A DNA stretch of 64,000 nucleotides, taken from positions 1,860,001-1,924,000 of the forward strand of contig CADCXC010000009.1 of NCBI GenBank assembly GCA_902806595.1, given 5' to 3'. Origin of the DNA: Pyrenopolyporus hunteri. Taxonomy: Eukaryota > Ascomycota > Sordariomycetes > Xylariales > Hypoxylaceae. A model generated the notes under the pieces. That model was not told the origin of the DNA. It ran no database searches and saw nothing but the letters and a program-made list of their open reading frames with translations. The position numbers were made by a program, and so were the translations under genes. Shown in pieces: positions 23,928-34,451 of the stretch (position 1 is the first letter of the stretch; every line of letters starts with the position of its first letter).

Positions 23928-25775
23928 ATGTCTACTCTCAAGACGTCCATCAATGGCGAAGGCTCTGCCGTCGCTGTCATAATACCCTCGAAACCGAAAC
24001 CCTTAACGGTGACCTACAATGACCTATTAGCCGAATGCTCCTCGTTCCAGCGCAAGCTCGCCGCCATCGGAATCACCAATCGCTCTCCCGTCTCGATTGC
24101 CACTGTGAACTCGTACGAATTCATCGTCTCCTTCCTAGCTACCTCGTGGCAGCGCGGCATCGCAGCGCCCCTGAACCCAGCTTACAAGCAGGAGGAGTTC
24201 GAGTTCTATATCGAAGACATCAAGTCCGCCATCGTACTTGTGCCCAAAGGAGCATACGAAGCCAATGCGCCTTCTGTCAAGGCCGCTCGCAAGTTCAATG
24301 CCGCAGTCGCCGAGTGCTATTGGGATAGTGCTAAAAATGAAGTGGCTTTGGATGTTAAAGACCTCGGCCAGCTAAAGGGACATGCCAAGGAGATCATACT
24401 GCAGCCAGACGCAGATGACGTCGCCTTGGTCTTACACACGAGGTAAGTTTTATAGTCGAGAAACGTAGGGAGACGGGTCTTTATAAATGGGGTCTAACTC
24501 ATCTGATTACTATAGTGGTACAACATCGAGGCCCAAAGTTGTACGTTAACCAACCTAGCGCGTCTTCCCCGTCCACATTCTAACTTATCAGTTAGGTTCC
24601 GCTAACGCATCGTAATTTGACTCGGACAATGAGTAAGTCAAGAGATTCAACCTAGAGCAGCTCCCCTGCCAATCCCCGGCCCCCGAATCTAGTTCCGCGA
24701 TGCTAAATAAGACGATTATCGTAGAGAATATCAAGTCAACGTACCAACTTACTGCGCAAGATCGGACCATGCTGGTTATGCCGCTCTTCCATGTCCACGG
24801 CCTTCTCTGCGCTCTTCTAGCTCCTCTGTACTCTGGTGGTTCCATGATCGTGCCAACTAAATTCTCAGCCTCGGATTTCTGGCAGGATTTTGTAGCTCAC
24901 GGGGCGAACTGGTATACTGCTGTTCCAACCATACACCAGATCCTGCTCAAGAACGACGCTCCAAATCCGTTGCCCAAAATTCGCTTCATACGATCATGCT
25001 CCTCGCCGTTGTCCCCGACCGTGTTCCATCAGCTGGAAGAGAAGTTCAAGGCACCCGTCCTAGAGGCATACGCCATGACGGAAGCCGCACATCAGATGAC
25101 ATCTAACCCCTTACCTCCTGCGAAGCGGAAGCCCGGGACAGTAGGGCTAGGTCAAGGCGTAGAAGTCAAAATTCTTAACGAAGCGGGCGACGAGGTACCT
25201 CAGGGCATCGAGGGTGAAATCTGCATCTTGGGTGAGAACGTGACGAAAGGTTATCTGAATAACCCGGCAGCCAATGCGTCCGCGTTCACGAAGGGCGGCT
25301 TCTTCCGCACTGGCGATCAAGGCAAGAAAGACGAAGACGGCTACATTATCATCACGGGCCGCATCAAGGAGCTTATCAACAAGGGCGGCGAAAAGATCAG
25401 TCCAATCGAGTTAGACAACGTACTAACAAGGCACCCGTCCATCTCGGAGGCCGTAAGCTTCGCCATCCCTGATGAGTTGTATGGCCAGGACATCGGTGTT
25501 GCGGTTGTACTGAAAAGCGGGGCAAAGCTGGGAGAGGACGAATTAAGGGGCTGGGTCAACGAGAAGTTAGCCAAGTTCAAGGTACCCAAGAAGGTGAGCT
25601 CTGCTTTTTTTTTCCTTCTTCATCATTAGTATCTATGCGAGAAGAGAGATATACTGATTAATAATGATAGGTTTACTTTACCGAGGTAATGCCTAAGACG
25701 GCGACGGGCAAGATTCAGAGACGCATCGTGGCCGAGACAATGCAGAAGCAGGAATCTCCCAAAGCGAAGTTGTAA
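23928..25775 (+). CDS. PCS60: peroxisomal acyl/oxalyl-CoA synthetase, Pcs60 type (516 aa)
   Basis: AMP-forming ANL-superfamily ligase. Yeast Pcs60/Fat2 is peroxisomal and acts as an oxalyl-CoA synthetase in oxalate breakdown. Five exons: 23928-24442, 24516-24540 (25 nt), 24596-24632 (37 nt), 24725-25593 and 25671-25775. All phases agree. Splicing restores LHTSGTTSRPKVVPLTHRNL, the P-loop motif, across two tiny exons. Further signatures are MPLFHVHGLL, RFIRSCSSPLSP, YAMTEAAHQMTSN, FRTGDQG, TGRIKELINKGGEKISPIE and, in the last exon, PKTATGKIQRR with the catalytic Lys. The protein ends in AKL, a type 1 peroxisome-targeting signal. Intron 2 uses the second of two AGs four bases apart, and only that one keeps the frame. 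Confidence 0.94.
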
Positions 25776-26403
25776 AGGCAGAGAAACGGCATTACGTTGC
25801 CTTTGTTCTCGGTATATATATACATATATGCATATCACTCAACATACATCTGGTATGGGAACATACATGGTCTAGACCCGCGGATGGACGGAGATAGAAG
25901 AGGTGTACATAGATATGCGGCAATACTTATATAGAAGACGGAAGCGCAAGGTCGCTTTAATTATTTTAGACAGGAGAAGCGAGGTGGCAGTGCTTACTAT
26001 GCACAAAAAACACGATGTAGATCAACGCCATGAAATCCTGCAGATAGAGATGAGATAGCTCTTTTATCCTATTTCTGGGTATCTTAATAACTCAAATTGT
26101 CCTCAAATCAGAACATTCGCACAGAACCTATCCCGAACCTAAACGCACTGCCCTGCCCGCTCGTCCCATAATCTTGCAATCATCCAGGCGCCGTTCTCCG
26201 CTCAACGTATCACGTAAAGATGATTAAAAACGCCCCAAGAATCCCAAGAACGCGCCAAGGTATGCGCTGTCACAATTCAATTTCCTCCGCAGAGTTACGA
26301 GGCGCTTGGCGTGCTGCTCTTCTCCCCCTCCCCCTCGACCTACCGCGACGGCACTGAGTGCCACGGGACGGGCGAGGCCGTCTTGGCGGCGATCGATGGG
26401 CCG
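25776..26403. other. convergent intergenic region
   Basis: Contains the 3' flank of PCS60 with a short TA/CATA-rich patch. No gene is recognised. A plus-strand open frame overlapping 26306-26661 is the shadow of the minus-strand ORF. Confidence 0.4.
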
Positions 26404-26862
26404 TTACGTCGTCGTCGTCATCGTCGTCGTCGTCGTCGTCCACGCCTGTTCACCGCTCTCGACGATCTCGTCGTCGTCCTCCTCGTTCTCGTACAGCTTG
26501 CCCGGCGTGACGAGCCGCCTGGGCCCCTGGGCCTCGGCCATCTGCGTGCTGTGCGCGACCGCCTGGTCCAGCGAGGCGTACATGGTGATGGGGGCGCCGT
26601 TGAAGTCCCGCGGCTGGTCGAACCCGACGGGCGGCGCCGCCTGCTCGTCGTCAGACGCTAAGCTCGTCACGGACGACCGCCTGGACTGCGCGCCCCTGGA
26701 GAATAAGGATTGCTTGTCGATGTCGCTGTCGTTGTCGCTGTCGCTGTCGCTGTATCTCTCGCCGGGGAGGCTGCGGCTGTCGTCGAGAGAGGGGAATGCG
26801 GGGTAGCTCTGGCTCTGAGCTGCCCACATATCGAATTCGCCTTGATGGTGGTGAGATAGCAT
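26404..26862 (-). CDS. hypothetical acidic, Ser/Asp-rich protein with Thr tail (152 aa)
   Basis: Intron-less open frame with strong GC bias at third positions, unlike the flanking DNA. The product begins MLSHHHQGEFDMWAAQ. It continues with a Ser-Asp repeat (DSDSDNDSDID), a SRRSSVTSLASDDE patch resembling phosphorylation sites, a more ordinary block (PITMYASLDQAVAHSTQMAE) and an acidic ENEEDDDE segment. It ends in a run of Thr encoded by the CGT/GAC repeat at about 26405-26445. There is no signal peptide, membrane span or recognised domain, and it is probably disordered. I do not recognise the family. Composition supports a gene, but the Thr-run end may mean the true C-terminus is spliced or variable. 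Confidence 0.5.
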   Translation of the reverse strand: MLSHHHQGEFDMWAAQSQSYPAFPSLDDSRSLPGERYSDSDSDNDSDIDKQSLFSRGAQSRRSSVTSLASDDEQAAPPVGFDQPRDFNGAPITMYASLDQAVAHSTQMAEAQGPRRLVTPGKLYENEEDDDEIVESGEQAWTTTTTTMTTTT

Positions 26863-27358
26863 AGTGCTGAGATGAACCGTGGGGGGTACGCAAGTATTGG
26901 GATGTGAGGATATATCAAAGCATAAACTAGCTTTGAATGTGCTATGCGTAGAAAATGGTGACTTATATAATAATAGCTAAGCTAAGTTGGCAAGTAAGTG
27001 TAATCGACTTGATAAGACAACACTTATTCGAAAGATATATATATCTCTAGCACGGGAATGTGTCTATCCCGAATCCGTGAATCCGTTCGGGATGGGGAAT
27101 TGGTCAGATTTAAACGTCACCGACAAAATAACTCATTATCATGCCGAGGCTCTCCAGGTTTTTAGTAATAAGAGGCCGCGATGCCCTAGGGAATATCGGG
27201 AGGGTAGCACCTTGGATTCTCCAGACCGCCGAAGACCGCCACCATGGAGCATTTTCAGGGACCACGGTGGCATGGGGTTTGTGGTGGCTTATTGGGGGAA
27301 ACGAACGAGCGATGACGACAGAATTGCAACGCCGATGATAACCCTACGCCCCCGGCAT

Positions 27359-27418
27359 AGGGAACAGCACAGGGAACATCACAGGGAACATCACAGGGAA
27401 CATCGTAGGGAACGTCAA
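27359..27418 (+). repeat. 12-bp minisatellite, five units
   Basis: Five head-to-tail copies of AGGGAACATCAC. The middle two are identical, and the outer ones differ by one to three bases. Confidence 0.85.
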
Positions 27419-27644
27419 CATGTCAGCGCGGGAAGTTGTCCTAGGCGAGATCCTAGATTTATCGCCTTGGCATTTGGTTGGCCATCGATCGCATACGGAG
27501 GATGGTATGGAGGATGGTTTAATGAAAGCAAGACGCCCAGACTAATAGTAATGCAATGCACTCAGCTGATCACCGCCGTGATCGATAATGAGGCGGTTGC
27601 AACGGGAAACCGGGCGATATTTCACCATTCCGAGCTAAGAGCGA

Positions 27645-27681
27645 AATAATAATAATAATGATGATGATGATAATGATAATG
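27645..27681. repeat. AAT/GAT microsatellite
   Basis: Run of AAT units followed by GAT units and then mixed GATAAT, in non-coding sequence. Confidence 0.75.
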
Positions 27682-28579
27682 GCACGGAGCGGAAGAGTCC
27701 CGGGAAGCTAGGGAAGCTTGGGAAGAGGCCTTTCAGCTTGGCAGCTTACGCTAATGTGATATATGTGAATGTGACAGAATTAGGAATGTACATACGAGAT
27801 GCGACGAGATTCGAGAGAGAGCCTCTTGCGCCACTTCGGCCCAGACCCCCTTTTTCCTTACCCGAGGGCCATTCTAACTAGGTAGGTAGTTACATGCAGG
27901 AGGTACATGGTACATAGGTATAGATCTGTACCTCCTACATCATCCATCTATAGGCACGTGCAGATGTACATGTAAGACTCTAGGTATATGTGCTTACCGC
28001 CAATAGGTATATATCGGAGATAGGAGAGGCCTCGCGAAGAGGGGTCGACGCCGGTGGCGGCACCCGGGTACGTAATAGGGCGCATCATAGGGCGCATCTA
28101 CATAGCTACATGTATGTACATATATGCATACCACATACGTAGGTACATTTGCCGATGGCGTAGCACAAAATTAGGATAAGCATTTCTTAGCTGATTCACT
28201 TAGATCTATATAATGTTATAGGAGCAGATTGTCGCGAAACCCAAAGGAGCGGAGTAGCGAAGCAATGAACTACTCCTGGTTTATATACTGATACGTACTG
28301 AAACTCATGTGCTTAGGTAGCTCGAGCTTCCTTGGCTACCTACCCGGGCCGGAACTTATGTTACTCTGCGAGATCTACCCCTTATGCACGTAACACCTAT
28401 TACATAGGTACATACTTGTAGCCTATATGTAATACCATATCGAACCTCGGGGTTGGTTATGCCGGTAGATAGCAGCACGACACCAGTCCGAGTGAAGACG
28501 AACAAATACCTATACCTAGGTGGGTAGGTAGACACGCAGTCTCGAGGTAGGACCGTTGGCTATTTAGCTCTGGGGCCCC

Positions 28580-29317
28580 ATGGCTTTTCGATCGAGGACT
28601 CTTCCTCGACTCTTCCAACCATCATTAGTGCGAGTTAAACCCACCACCAACACCGCGTCCTTCCGTTACCCCTCCAAAACGCAAATGGCTTCCATCACAA
28701 CACCGCCGCCGGGCCAATACGAGTGGCTCGTAATTGTACCCGATAAGCCTGGTACGGCGCAGAAGAGGCTCGAGGTCCGCGCGTAAGTTAGTCCGGTGCC
28801 CTATATCATTTATACCTATATAGATACCTATATATATAGGTGTATATATGTATATATATATACGTCTCGGCTTACATGTGAATCTCATCGCCAGCCAGCA
28901 CCTTGAGGGCCTGAAGCCGCACATCGAGTCCCAGAAGTTCAAGCTTGGAGGTATGCTACGATTCCTCGGGAATAGCCCTTTCTTCCACCATACTAAGATA
29001 GATCTCTCTTCTTCCAAGGCGCCATCTTTAAGGACAAGCCCCAAGGCGATGACCCCGCGACCTTCGATTGGCATGGGAGCGCGGCCATCATTGTCGCCGA
29101 GTCCAAGGAAGAAGTCAAGGCTCTTATAGAACAGGACATTTACGCCAAGTCCGGAGTCTGGGATACCGAGAACGTGAGTTGTGTCTTGCCAATGTAGCAG
29201 GAAGTTGCTAATATTCAATCCTAGGTCTTGATATGGCCGGTGAGCATCTGCCTCATCACCTCTCCTAACATCACTAAACAATATTTCTAGGCCAAATTTG
29301 CTTTCAGGTTCCCCTGA
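28580..29317 (+). CDS. YCII/EthD-like ferredoxin-fold protein, probably mitochondrial (151 aa)
   Basis: Five exons: 28580-28782, 28895-28950, 29019-29173, 29225-29239 (15 nt) and 29291-29317. All junctions keep phase. The spliced product has YEWLVIVPDKPG, AQHLEGLKPHIES, LGGAIFKDKPQGDDPATF, SAAIIVAESKEEVKALIEQD and a VLIWPAKFAFRFP end. This is the pattern of YCII-related dimeric alpha-beta proteins found in fungi, whose reaction is generally unknown. The first 35 residues are Arg-rich with no acids and resemble a mitochondrial presequence. A second in-frame ATG (28685, MASITTPPPGQ) begins exactly at the conserved domain, so cytosolic and mitochondrial forms are possible. Confidence 0.82.
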
Positions 29318-29643
29318 TTTCCAGGATAGCACCGACTTCCGAATGTTTAGGTTGGATACCCGTATCAGAAGATGAATGCCCTTCCTGATATACCTACCAG
29401 GTACCTAGGGAGTCATGTCGACAGCTTAAACGCCCACTTATGAATCTCTGAATTTCATTATTTTAATGTGTCCTGTGTGCCGTAAGAGGCATTACAACAC
29501 CAGTGTCGTTCTTGAGGACTGAAATAAATGCCATATAATCAATATACTCCTATAAGTCGATCGGTGGAGTCGGACTAGATATACCACTTCAACTCCTACC
29601 CTCAAACTTTTTTTCTTTTGGGTAAACTCATATGCTGAACGCC
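29318..29643. other. convergent intergenic spacer
   Basis: Short region holding the 3' flanks of the YCII-like gene and the DUF2408 gene. Nothing else was seen. Confidence 0.5.
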
Positions 29644-31262
29644 CTACGACTCAGACTCCGGTGTAGGTGTTTCCGCTGCCGTTTCTGCTGCCACTCGAAG
29701 CTCATAATTCAAGTCAAAACATTCGGCTAGCAACTCGGCCACGCTGCCCTGCCCTTCGGGTATATCTTCCCCGACCATAAACTTACCATCGACCTTCATA
29801 TTGTCGATCGAGTGTAGCTTCATACTGTAAGGGTAAAGCTCCCTCGCCGAGGTCACGCCACCGTTGTTCTTCACCTCGACGAGGCAACGCTTTAGCGTTT
29901 GTAGCTGATTGTAAATGGGCAAGAGGGCCTCGGAAACTGGCTCCGACGATATCATAAGATGGTAGATGTAGCCGTAACTTCTGCGAATTAGGTAAAGAAG
30001 CGTCTACAATGTTATTAGTGGATATTCGAGTTTCGTAGTAGCATCGAACTGAGGACATACCCGTTGGACGTATAGTTCAGCTGGTTGTCCCTGGTCATCC
30101 AACCAATTGCCGTCTACTCTACTCTCGTCGATCCTGTCAAGCTGCCGCTGATAATCGTAGAGGTCCGTTTCCCGAAGCGACCATGCTTGGGTCAACGACA
30201 GCTTATCGAGTTCGTTTCTGATGCCAATAAGTACGTCGTAGATTGGCCGCCATTTGTCCGGGAACTGGCCGTTCCTGGACTTAGCGTTAGTGAGCGTATC
30301 CGAGTCAATATATATTCGCCGTATGACATACCTTTCAAGGACTATTTTCGTATAATCTAAACATCGGTCTAGCAGGCTCGAAACACTTTCGCTGCCCTTT
30401 AGGACGTTACCGTCCTCGTCGAAAAACTTTCCGTCCTTTCGCTTCTCGCTTATTTCTTTCAGCTCTGCCTCCCGCTTGTATATTTCCGACGGTGTAAACT
30501 TTAGACAGAATTGTCAGCAAATCGAATGTTGCATTCTCAGACTGAGTCGGCAATAATCTACCTTGGATTTTGTATTGACTATGGCCATTTGTCTCATTAT
30601 CAAGACAAGTTTGTCAGCTGTGGGCCTCAGCGGCTCGGCAATATCTTCTATCTTCTTCTGTAGGTTTGATAGGGATGCACGGCATCGTTCTATCCGTTGG
30701 GCGATCAAGGTCTCAAGGAAGGGCGCGGGCTCCGTGCTGGCAGAATTATGCACGATCTCTGACAGATGCTCGAGAGTCTGGGACATGCTCTCGAGGTCCT
30801 GGGCGGAGAATAGGTCGGCTTCGGCTAGATGGTCTAGGAGTCGCTTGATGGTCGACGTCAATGCGTAGGCCGCGGGAGCTTCGTTGTTTCGACCGATTGT
30901 CATGAAGAATAGTGATAGGAGTTGGAAGCAGCTGTCGACTACTCTATCGACTACGGCGCAAGCAAGTTAGCTACGGTAGCTTAAGGTGGCGTATTTGGGC
31001 GGAGAGCCAAGATAGTCTATTTTCATATTACAATACCTCTATTTTCTTCAACGGACCTCCCCTTCCTAATCTCGTTCAAGATCTTAACTTGCTCAATGGT
31101 TTGATCGTATAGTATCATGACGTCCTGAGTTCGGACGTAGGTCGTCCGATCGAGTTTCCGCAATTGCAATTGATCACGAATGGCGATCAACTTCTCGAGG
31201 ACTTCTTTCTCCCTTTCGTCCTTCGGAGCCGGTATCTTCGGTGTCTCCATTGCGTTGGCCAC
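29644..31262 (-). CDS. DUF2408 (UPF0662) family protein (451 aa)
   Basis: Fungal-specific family of unknown function. Five exons: 31262-31037, 30950-30562, 30498-30332, 30274-30061 and 30003-29644. Introns are 57-86 nt. The product is largely helical and soluble, with LIAIRDQLQLRKLDRTTYVR near the N-terminus. Later blocks are VVDSCFQLLSLFF, TPSEIYKREAELKEISEKRK, FDEDGNVLKGSESVSSLLDR, FPDKWRPIYDVLIGIRNELD, LRETDLYDYQRQLDRIDESR and RSYGYIYHLMISSEPVSEALL. The tail is Glu/Ala/Thr-rich. Intron 3 has AG acceptors five bases apart, and only the downstream one (ending at 30275) keeps the frame and restores LERNGQFPDKW. The gene is divergent from ribosomal protein P1. Confidence 0.88.
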
Positions 31263-32357
31263 AAGGGAATATTTTGGCGGTGGGTTCGGGATAAGCTTGC
31301 GCGAGTCGTGCGTGCTCCGGTGCGAAGGAGAAAGAGAGAAAGGAAGGAAGAAAGAAAGGAGAGAAAATAGAAGTACGACTAGGTAATAGAGGTCGACCCC
31401 CCCTCTCTTTTCCTGCTCCCCTCTTTGTCCGTTGGTATCGAATCTAGCAGGTAACTTCGCGATAACTTAGATCACTTATAGGTAAAATGACGTTCATGAG
31501 TTTTTTGGAGTTTTGTATAACGGAAAAGAAGGTACAGCATATGTATCTGTAATCCTGGAATGTGCATACGGCCAATGGTTTATCGTTACTTGACGCGATC
31601 TAGGTCTCAACGTTAAAAGGAGCTGGAAAGCAACTTTCGAAGCTGCCCCCCGGGTTACAAGTGCCCAAAACCACGCTTCCGACAGCCCGTGATTGGTAAG
31701 GTAAGTCCTACGTAAGGCAGTAAGATTTTGATTACTAGGTACGATTATAGCACTTGCAGCAACTTGCAGCGCTCGACGGCAGGTAAGGTACATGTACTCA
31801 AGAGGTATGATTAGCCTGTACAAGACGGACACTGACGAGGCAACGTACCTACCTACCTACTTATGGTCCCGACGTAGAGATAATGTGGGCTTAACAAGGC
31901 CAAGTTCGGCAAGTGGGGGAATTGTGACGTGAAAGGTGTCTAGGCGCAGGTAGGTAGTACGGAGTACGTACTTACCATGGCGCTAAGGTTATGTGCCTTA
32001 GGTGATTAAGGTTTCCCTCGGGTGATCTTGGGGGGCACTGGTTCAAACTCTGATTGGTTCTAGTAGCCAGCCAATCAAACCCCTCTCAGATTAGATAGGT
32101 ACATGTACCTAGGCACTTGAATACGTTAGGTACCTAGGTACTTTGGCTTCCAAGGCGGAGGTTTTATTTTCCTTCCGTGCTAACCCTATCTTCCCGAGGT
32201 CCTCCCACCAAAAATTTCGCATTGCCAATTGAAAGTTGTGAAAGTGACTCTCAGCTAATTATTTCACGAGCGCAAAACCAACTTCATTTTCGAGGTGTCC
32301 TTCCCGATCAATCAACAATCCAACACCACGTCTACACCCAAGACAAATACACCAAAA
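31263..32357. other. divergent intergenic region, DUF2408 / P1
   Basis: Holds both promoters. It has a purine-rich patch at 31320-31375 next to the DUF2408 start, CCTACCTACCTAC words near 31846-31860 and TAGGTACCTAGGTAC at about 32128-32142. No gene was recognised. Confidence 0.5.
32182..32188 (+). promoter_or_regulatory. telobox-like AACCCTA in P1 upstream region
   Basis: AACCCTA lies about 170 bases upstream of the P1 start codon. TTAGGG-type elements bound by Tbf1 or related factors are known in ribosomal-protein promoters of several fungi. A single short match is weak evidence. Confidence 0.25.
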
Positions 32358-32920
32358 ATGTCGACTGCCGAACTTGCCTCGTCGTACGCGGCGCTCATTC
32401 TCGCCGATGACGGTGTTGAGATCACCGTGAGTCTCTGCATACCCCTCCTAAAATTATACGAAGCCTGGAGCTGGGGAGAAATGATGCGATTTCGTGCATG
32501 GGAACGCTAACGATGAATTCGCAGGCCGACAAGCTCCAGACCATCCTCAAGGCCGCCAAGATCGCTGATGTCGAGCCTATCTGGACCCAACTCTTCGCAA
32601 AGGTAGAACGAACGGTCGAATGCGGGACGAAATGACCATGCTTGCTGATGCATAATAACTCTAGGCTCTTGAGGGCAAGGATGTAAAGGACCTGCTATCG
32701 AACGTTGGTTCGGGCGGCGGTGCTGCTGCCGCTGGCCCTGCCGCCGCCGCTGGTGGTGCCGGCGGCGCTGCCGAGGAGGCCAAGGAGGAGGAGAAGAAGG
32801 AAGAGGGTACGTTTAATCCACACGCATGCGCGCAGTTGCGCCTGAAGCAAGCCTATGCTAATTTCCGATCTAGAGAAGGAAGAGTCGGACGAGGACATGG
32901 GCTTCGGTCTTTTCGACTAA
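32358..32920 (+). CDS. RPP1: 60S acidic ribosomal protein P1 (111 aa)
   Basis: Component of the ribosomal stalk that recruits translation GTPases. Four exons: 32358-32426, 32525-32602, 32665-32806 and 32874-32920. The product begins MSTAELASSYAALILADDGV. It has the P1 dimerisation helices (ADKLQTILKAAKIADVEPIW and LFAKALEGKDVKDLLSNVGS), an Ala/Gly hinge and an acidic KEEEKKEEEKEESDEDMGFG region. The invariant ending SDEDMGFGLFD is the stalk tip that binds elongation factors. The N-terminus marks P1 rather than P2, which starts with MKYLAAYLLL-like sequence. Many introns and C-ending codons fit a highly expressed ribosomal gene. Confidence 0.96.
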
Positions 32921-33351
32921 AATTCTTCCACGATCACGAATTCTCACCTTCCCTTTGTTCTTTCACTGCATGGTTCTGGGGTTCCATACACCATTGGTGT
33001 GGCGTGAAGGAGGCAATATTAGGATGCCATGGGCGAAGTTTACTCGGTCATAGAATAATATGACGGCTGGCTTCGGAGACGAGGCTACTTGAGACAAATT
33101 CCAGGAGTCCATTGCGCCGTACAGTGTTCGTTATGCGAGAAAAACGAGACGCAGCTACGATCTCGGGTCCATGTTACGAGAGGCTCTCTAATGACCTTTT
33201 GTGATGCTCCTATACATCTCTAGCGAATTTTGCTTGCTTTCGCACTTAGCATGTCATTCTTCCCACGATAACCTCTTTAGACCCCCCTCAGGCGATGCCT
33301 AAACTCCATGTCATGCATTCGTAATAATCGCGTCGTCCGTTTTTGCCCAGC
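32921..33351. other. convergent intergenic spacer
   Basis: 3' flanks of P1 and the UBX gene. Nothing else was seen. Confidence 0.5.
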
Positions 33352-34451
33352 TCATTGCACTACCAATGCGGCACTAGGAACTAATCCAGCCTCTCTCAAA
33401 GTCTTGCCAAGATCAAGGTTTCCCTCAAAGACCTTCCTAGGAAAATTCTGAACGAACTTGGTGACGGTGAGCCCGTTTTCCGACTCGAGCATTTGCTTGA
33501 CTTCAAAGAGGGTTGTATCTGCGGGAAGTGTCTTCATGATATTGCCGCCGGTGGTTTGTAATCTCAGGCGGGCTTCGTTGTGAGTAGCAGCAGGACGGGC
33601 CGGGGCTGGCGCTGGCGCCGGGGCGGGGGCTGCAACAACTGTAGGTCGGCCTTCTCTTGCAGCTTTCGCCTCCTCTGCCTTGCGGCGGCGTTCCTCCTTG
33701 TCAGCCTCGATCTTAGCCTTGATGCGTTTCTTGGCCTCGAGGTCGTCGAGCTTCTCCTGCCGCTTCTTGGCTGCCTCCTTCATTTGCTCCTTGCGCTGGA
33801 GCTCCTCCTTCAGCTCTTGGGACTCCTTGGTAGCTTTTTGGCGGATTTTCTAAATAGATGTAAGCAAGTATGCCGTAGACCGACTGTCTGCTTCAATGGG
33901 GCGCACCTCATTGCGTTTCTGCTCTTCCTTATCCACCGCGGCCTGGCCGGCTCTCTTGGCCTTAACGCGCTCCCGAAGTTCCTCAAGTCTCTTTTTCTTC
34001 TCCTCCTCACTAAGGGGAGCGATTTCTTCCGTAGACTCGGCAAAATCAGTGTGGCCCCTGTGACCCGTATTAATTCGGTGGAAGCTTACGGCGGCACGGA
34101 GAGAGATGAGTCTTACGATTTGTTGGCGTGAAATTCAGCTTCACCTTGCGAACGGAACTTTTTGCCACACTCATTACAGACGAGTGACATTGCGATTGTA
34201 CCATCTGCCACTTTTGCGACGTTGGCACCAGATTCTTCCTCCTCGAGAAGCTCCTCCAATGGAGTATCCTGTGTCTTTTCCAGCCAATCCATGGCATCCG
34301 GTACTAAGACAGATCATCAATAAACAGTCGTGGCCAGTAGTATACGGGTTGAATGAAGATACTCACGTCCGTCGGACTTCTTCACTGCTAGTTCAGCACG
34401 CGATTTGTCGAACCCCATCTCCAGGAGTTGGTCGAGTACTGATTGTGACAT
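33352..34451 (-). CDS. UBA-UBX protein, UBXN1/SAKS1 type (306 aa)
   Basis: Predicted adaptor linking ubiquitinated clients to the Cdc48/p97 ATPase. Four exons: 34451-34367, 34303-34117, 34057-33907 and 33849-33352, with introns of 57-63 nt. Domain order: an N-terminal UBA (SVLDQLLEMGFDKSRAELAV, then LPDAMDWLEK); a C2H2-like finger with Cys71, Cys74, His87 and His93 (CNECGKKF); a long charged coiled coil (LSEEEKKKRLEELRERVKAK onward); an Ala-Pro spacer; and a C-terminal UBX fold (about 222-303) with ARLRLQTTGG and TKFVQNFPRKVFE. The order UBA, finger, coiled coil, UBX is that of UBXN1. The FPR-like turn that contacts Cdc48 is present as NFPRK. The gene is divergent from the VAP gene. Confidence 0.92.

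Larger units (their letters stand above)
26863..28579. other. gene-poor spacer with tandem repeats
   Basis: A long open frame (26987-27649, plus strand) crosses this region but lacks family features; its HREHHREH part comes from the 12-bp repeat. Downstream lie an AAT/GAT microsatellite and many TAGGTA/TACATA words between 27880 and 28540. The last part is the promoter of the gene at 28580. Confidence 0.45.

Noticed and set aside
24700..25629. 309-codon frame as an independent gene start
   Set aside because: Its first codons are intron sequence; the splice-consistent model joins it to the PCS60 upstream exons.
26987..27649. 220-codon plus-strand open frame
   Set aside because: No recognisable domain; part is a 12-bp minisatellite; codon use is like flanking non-coding DNA.
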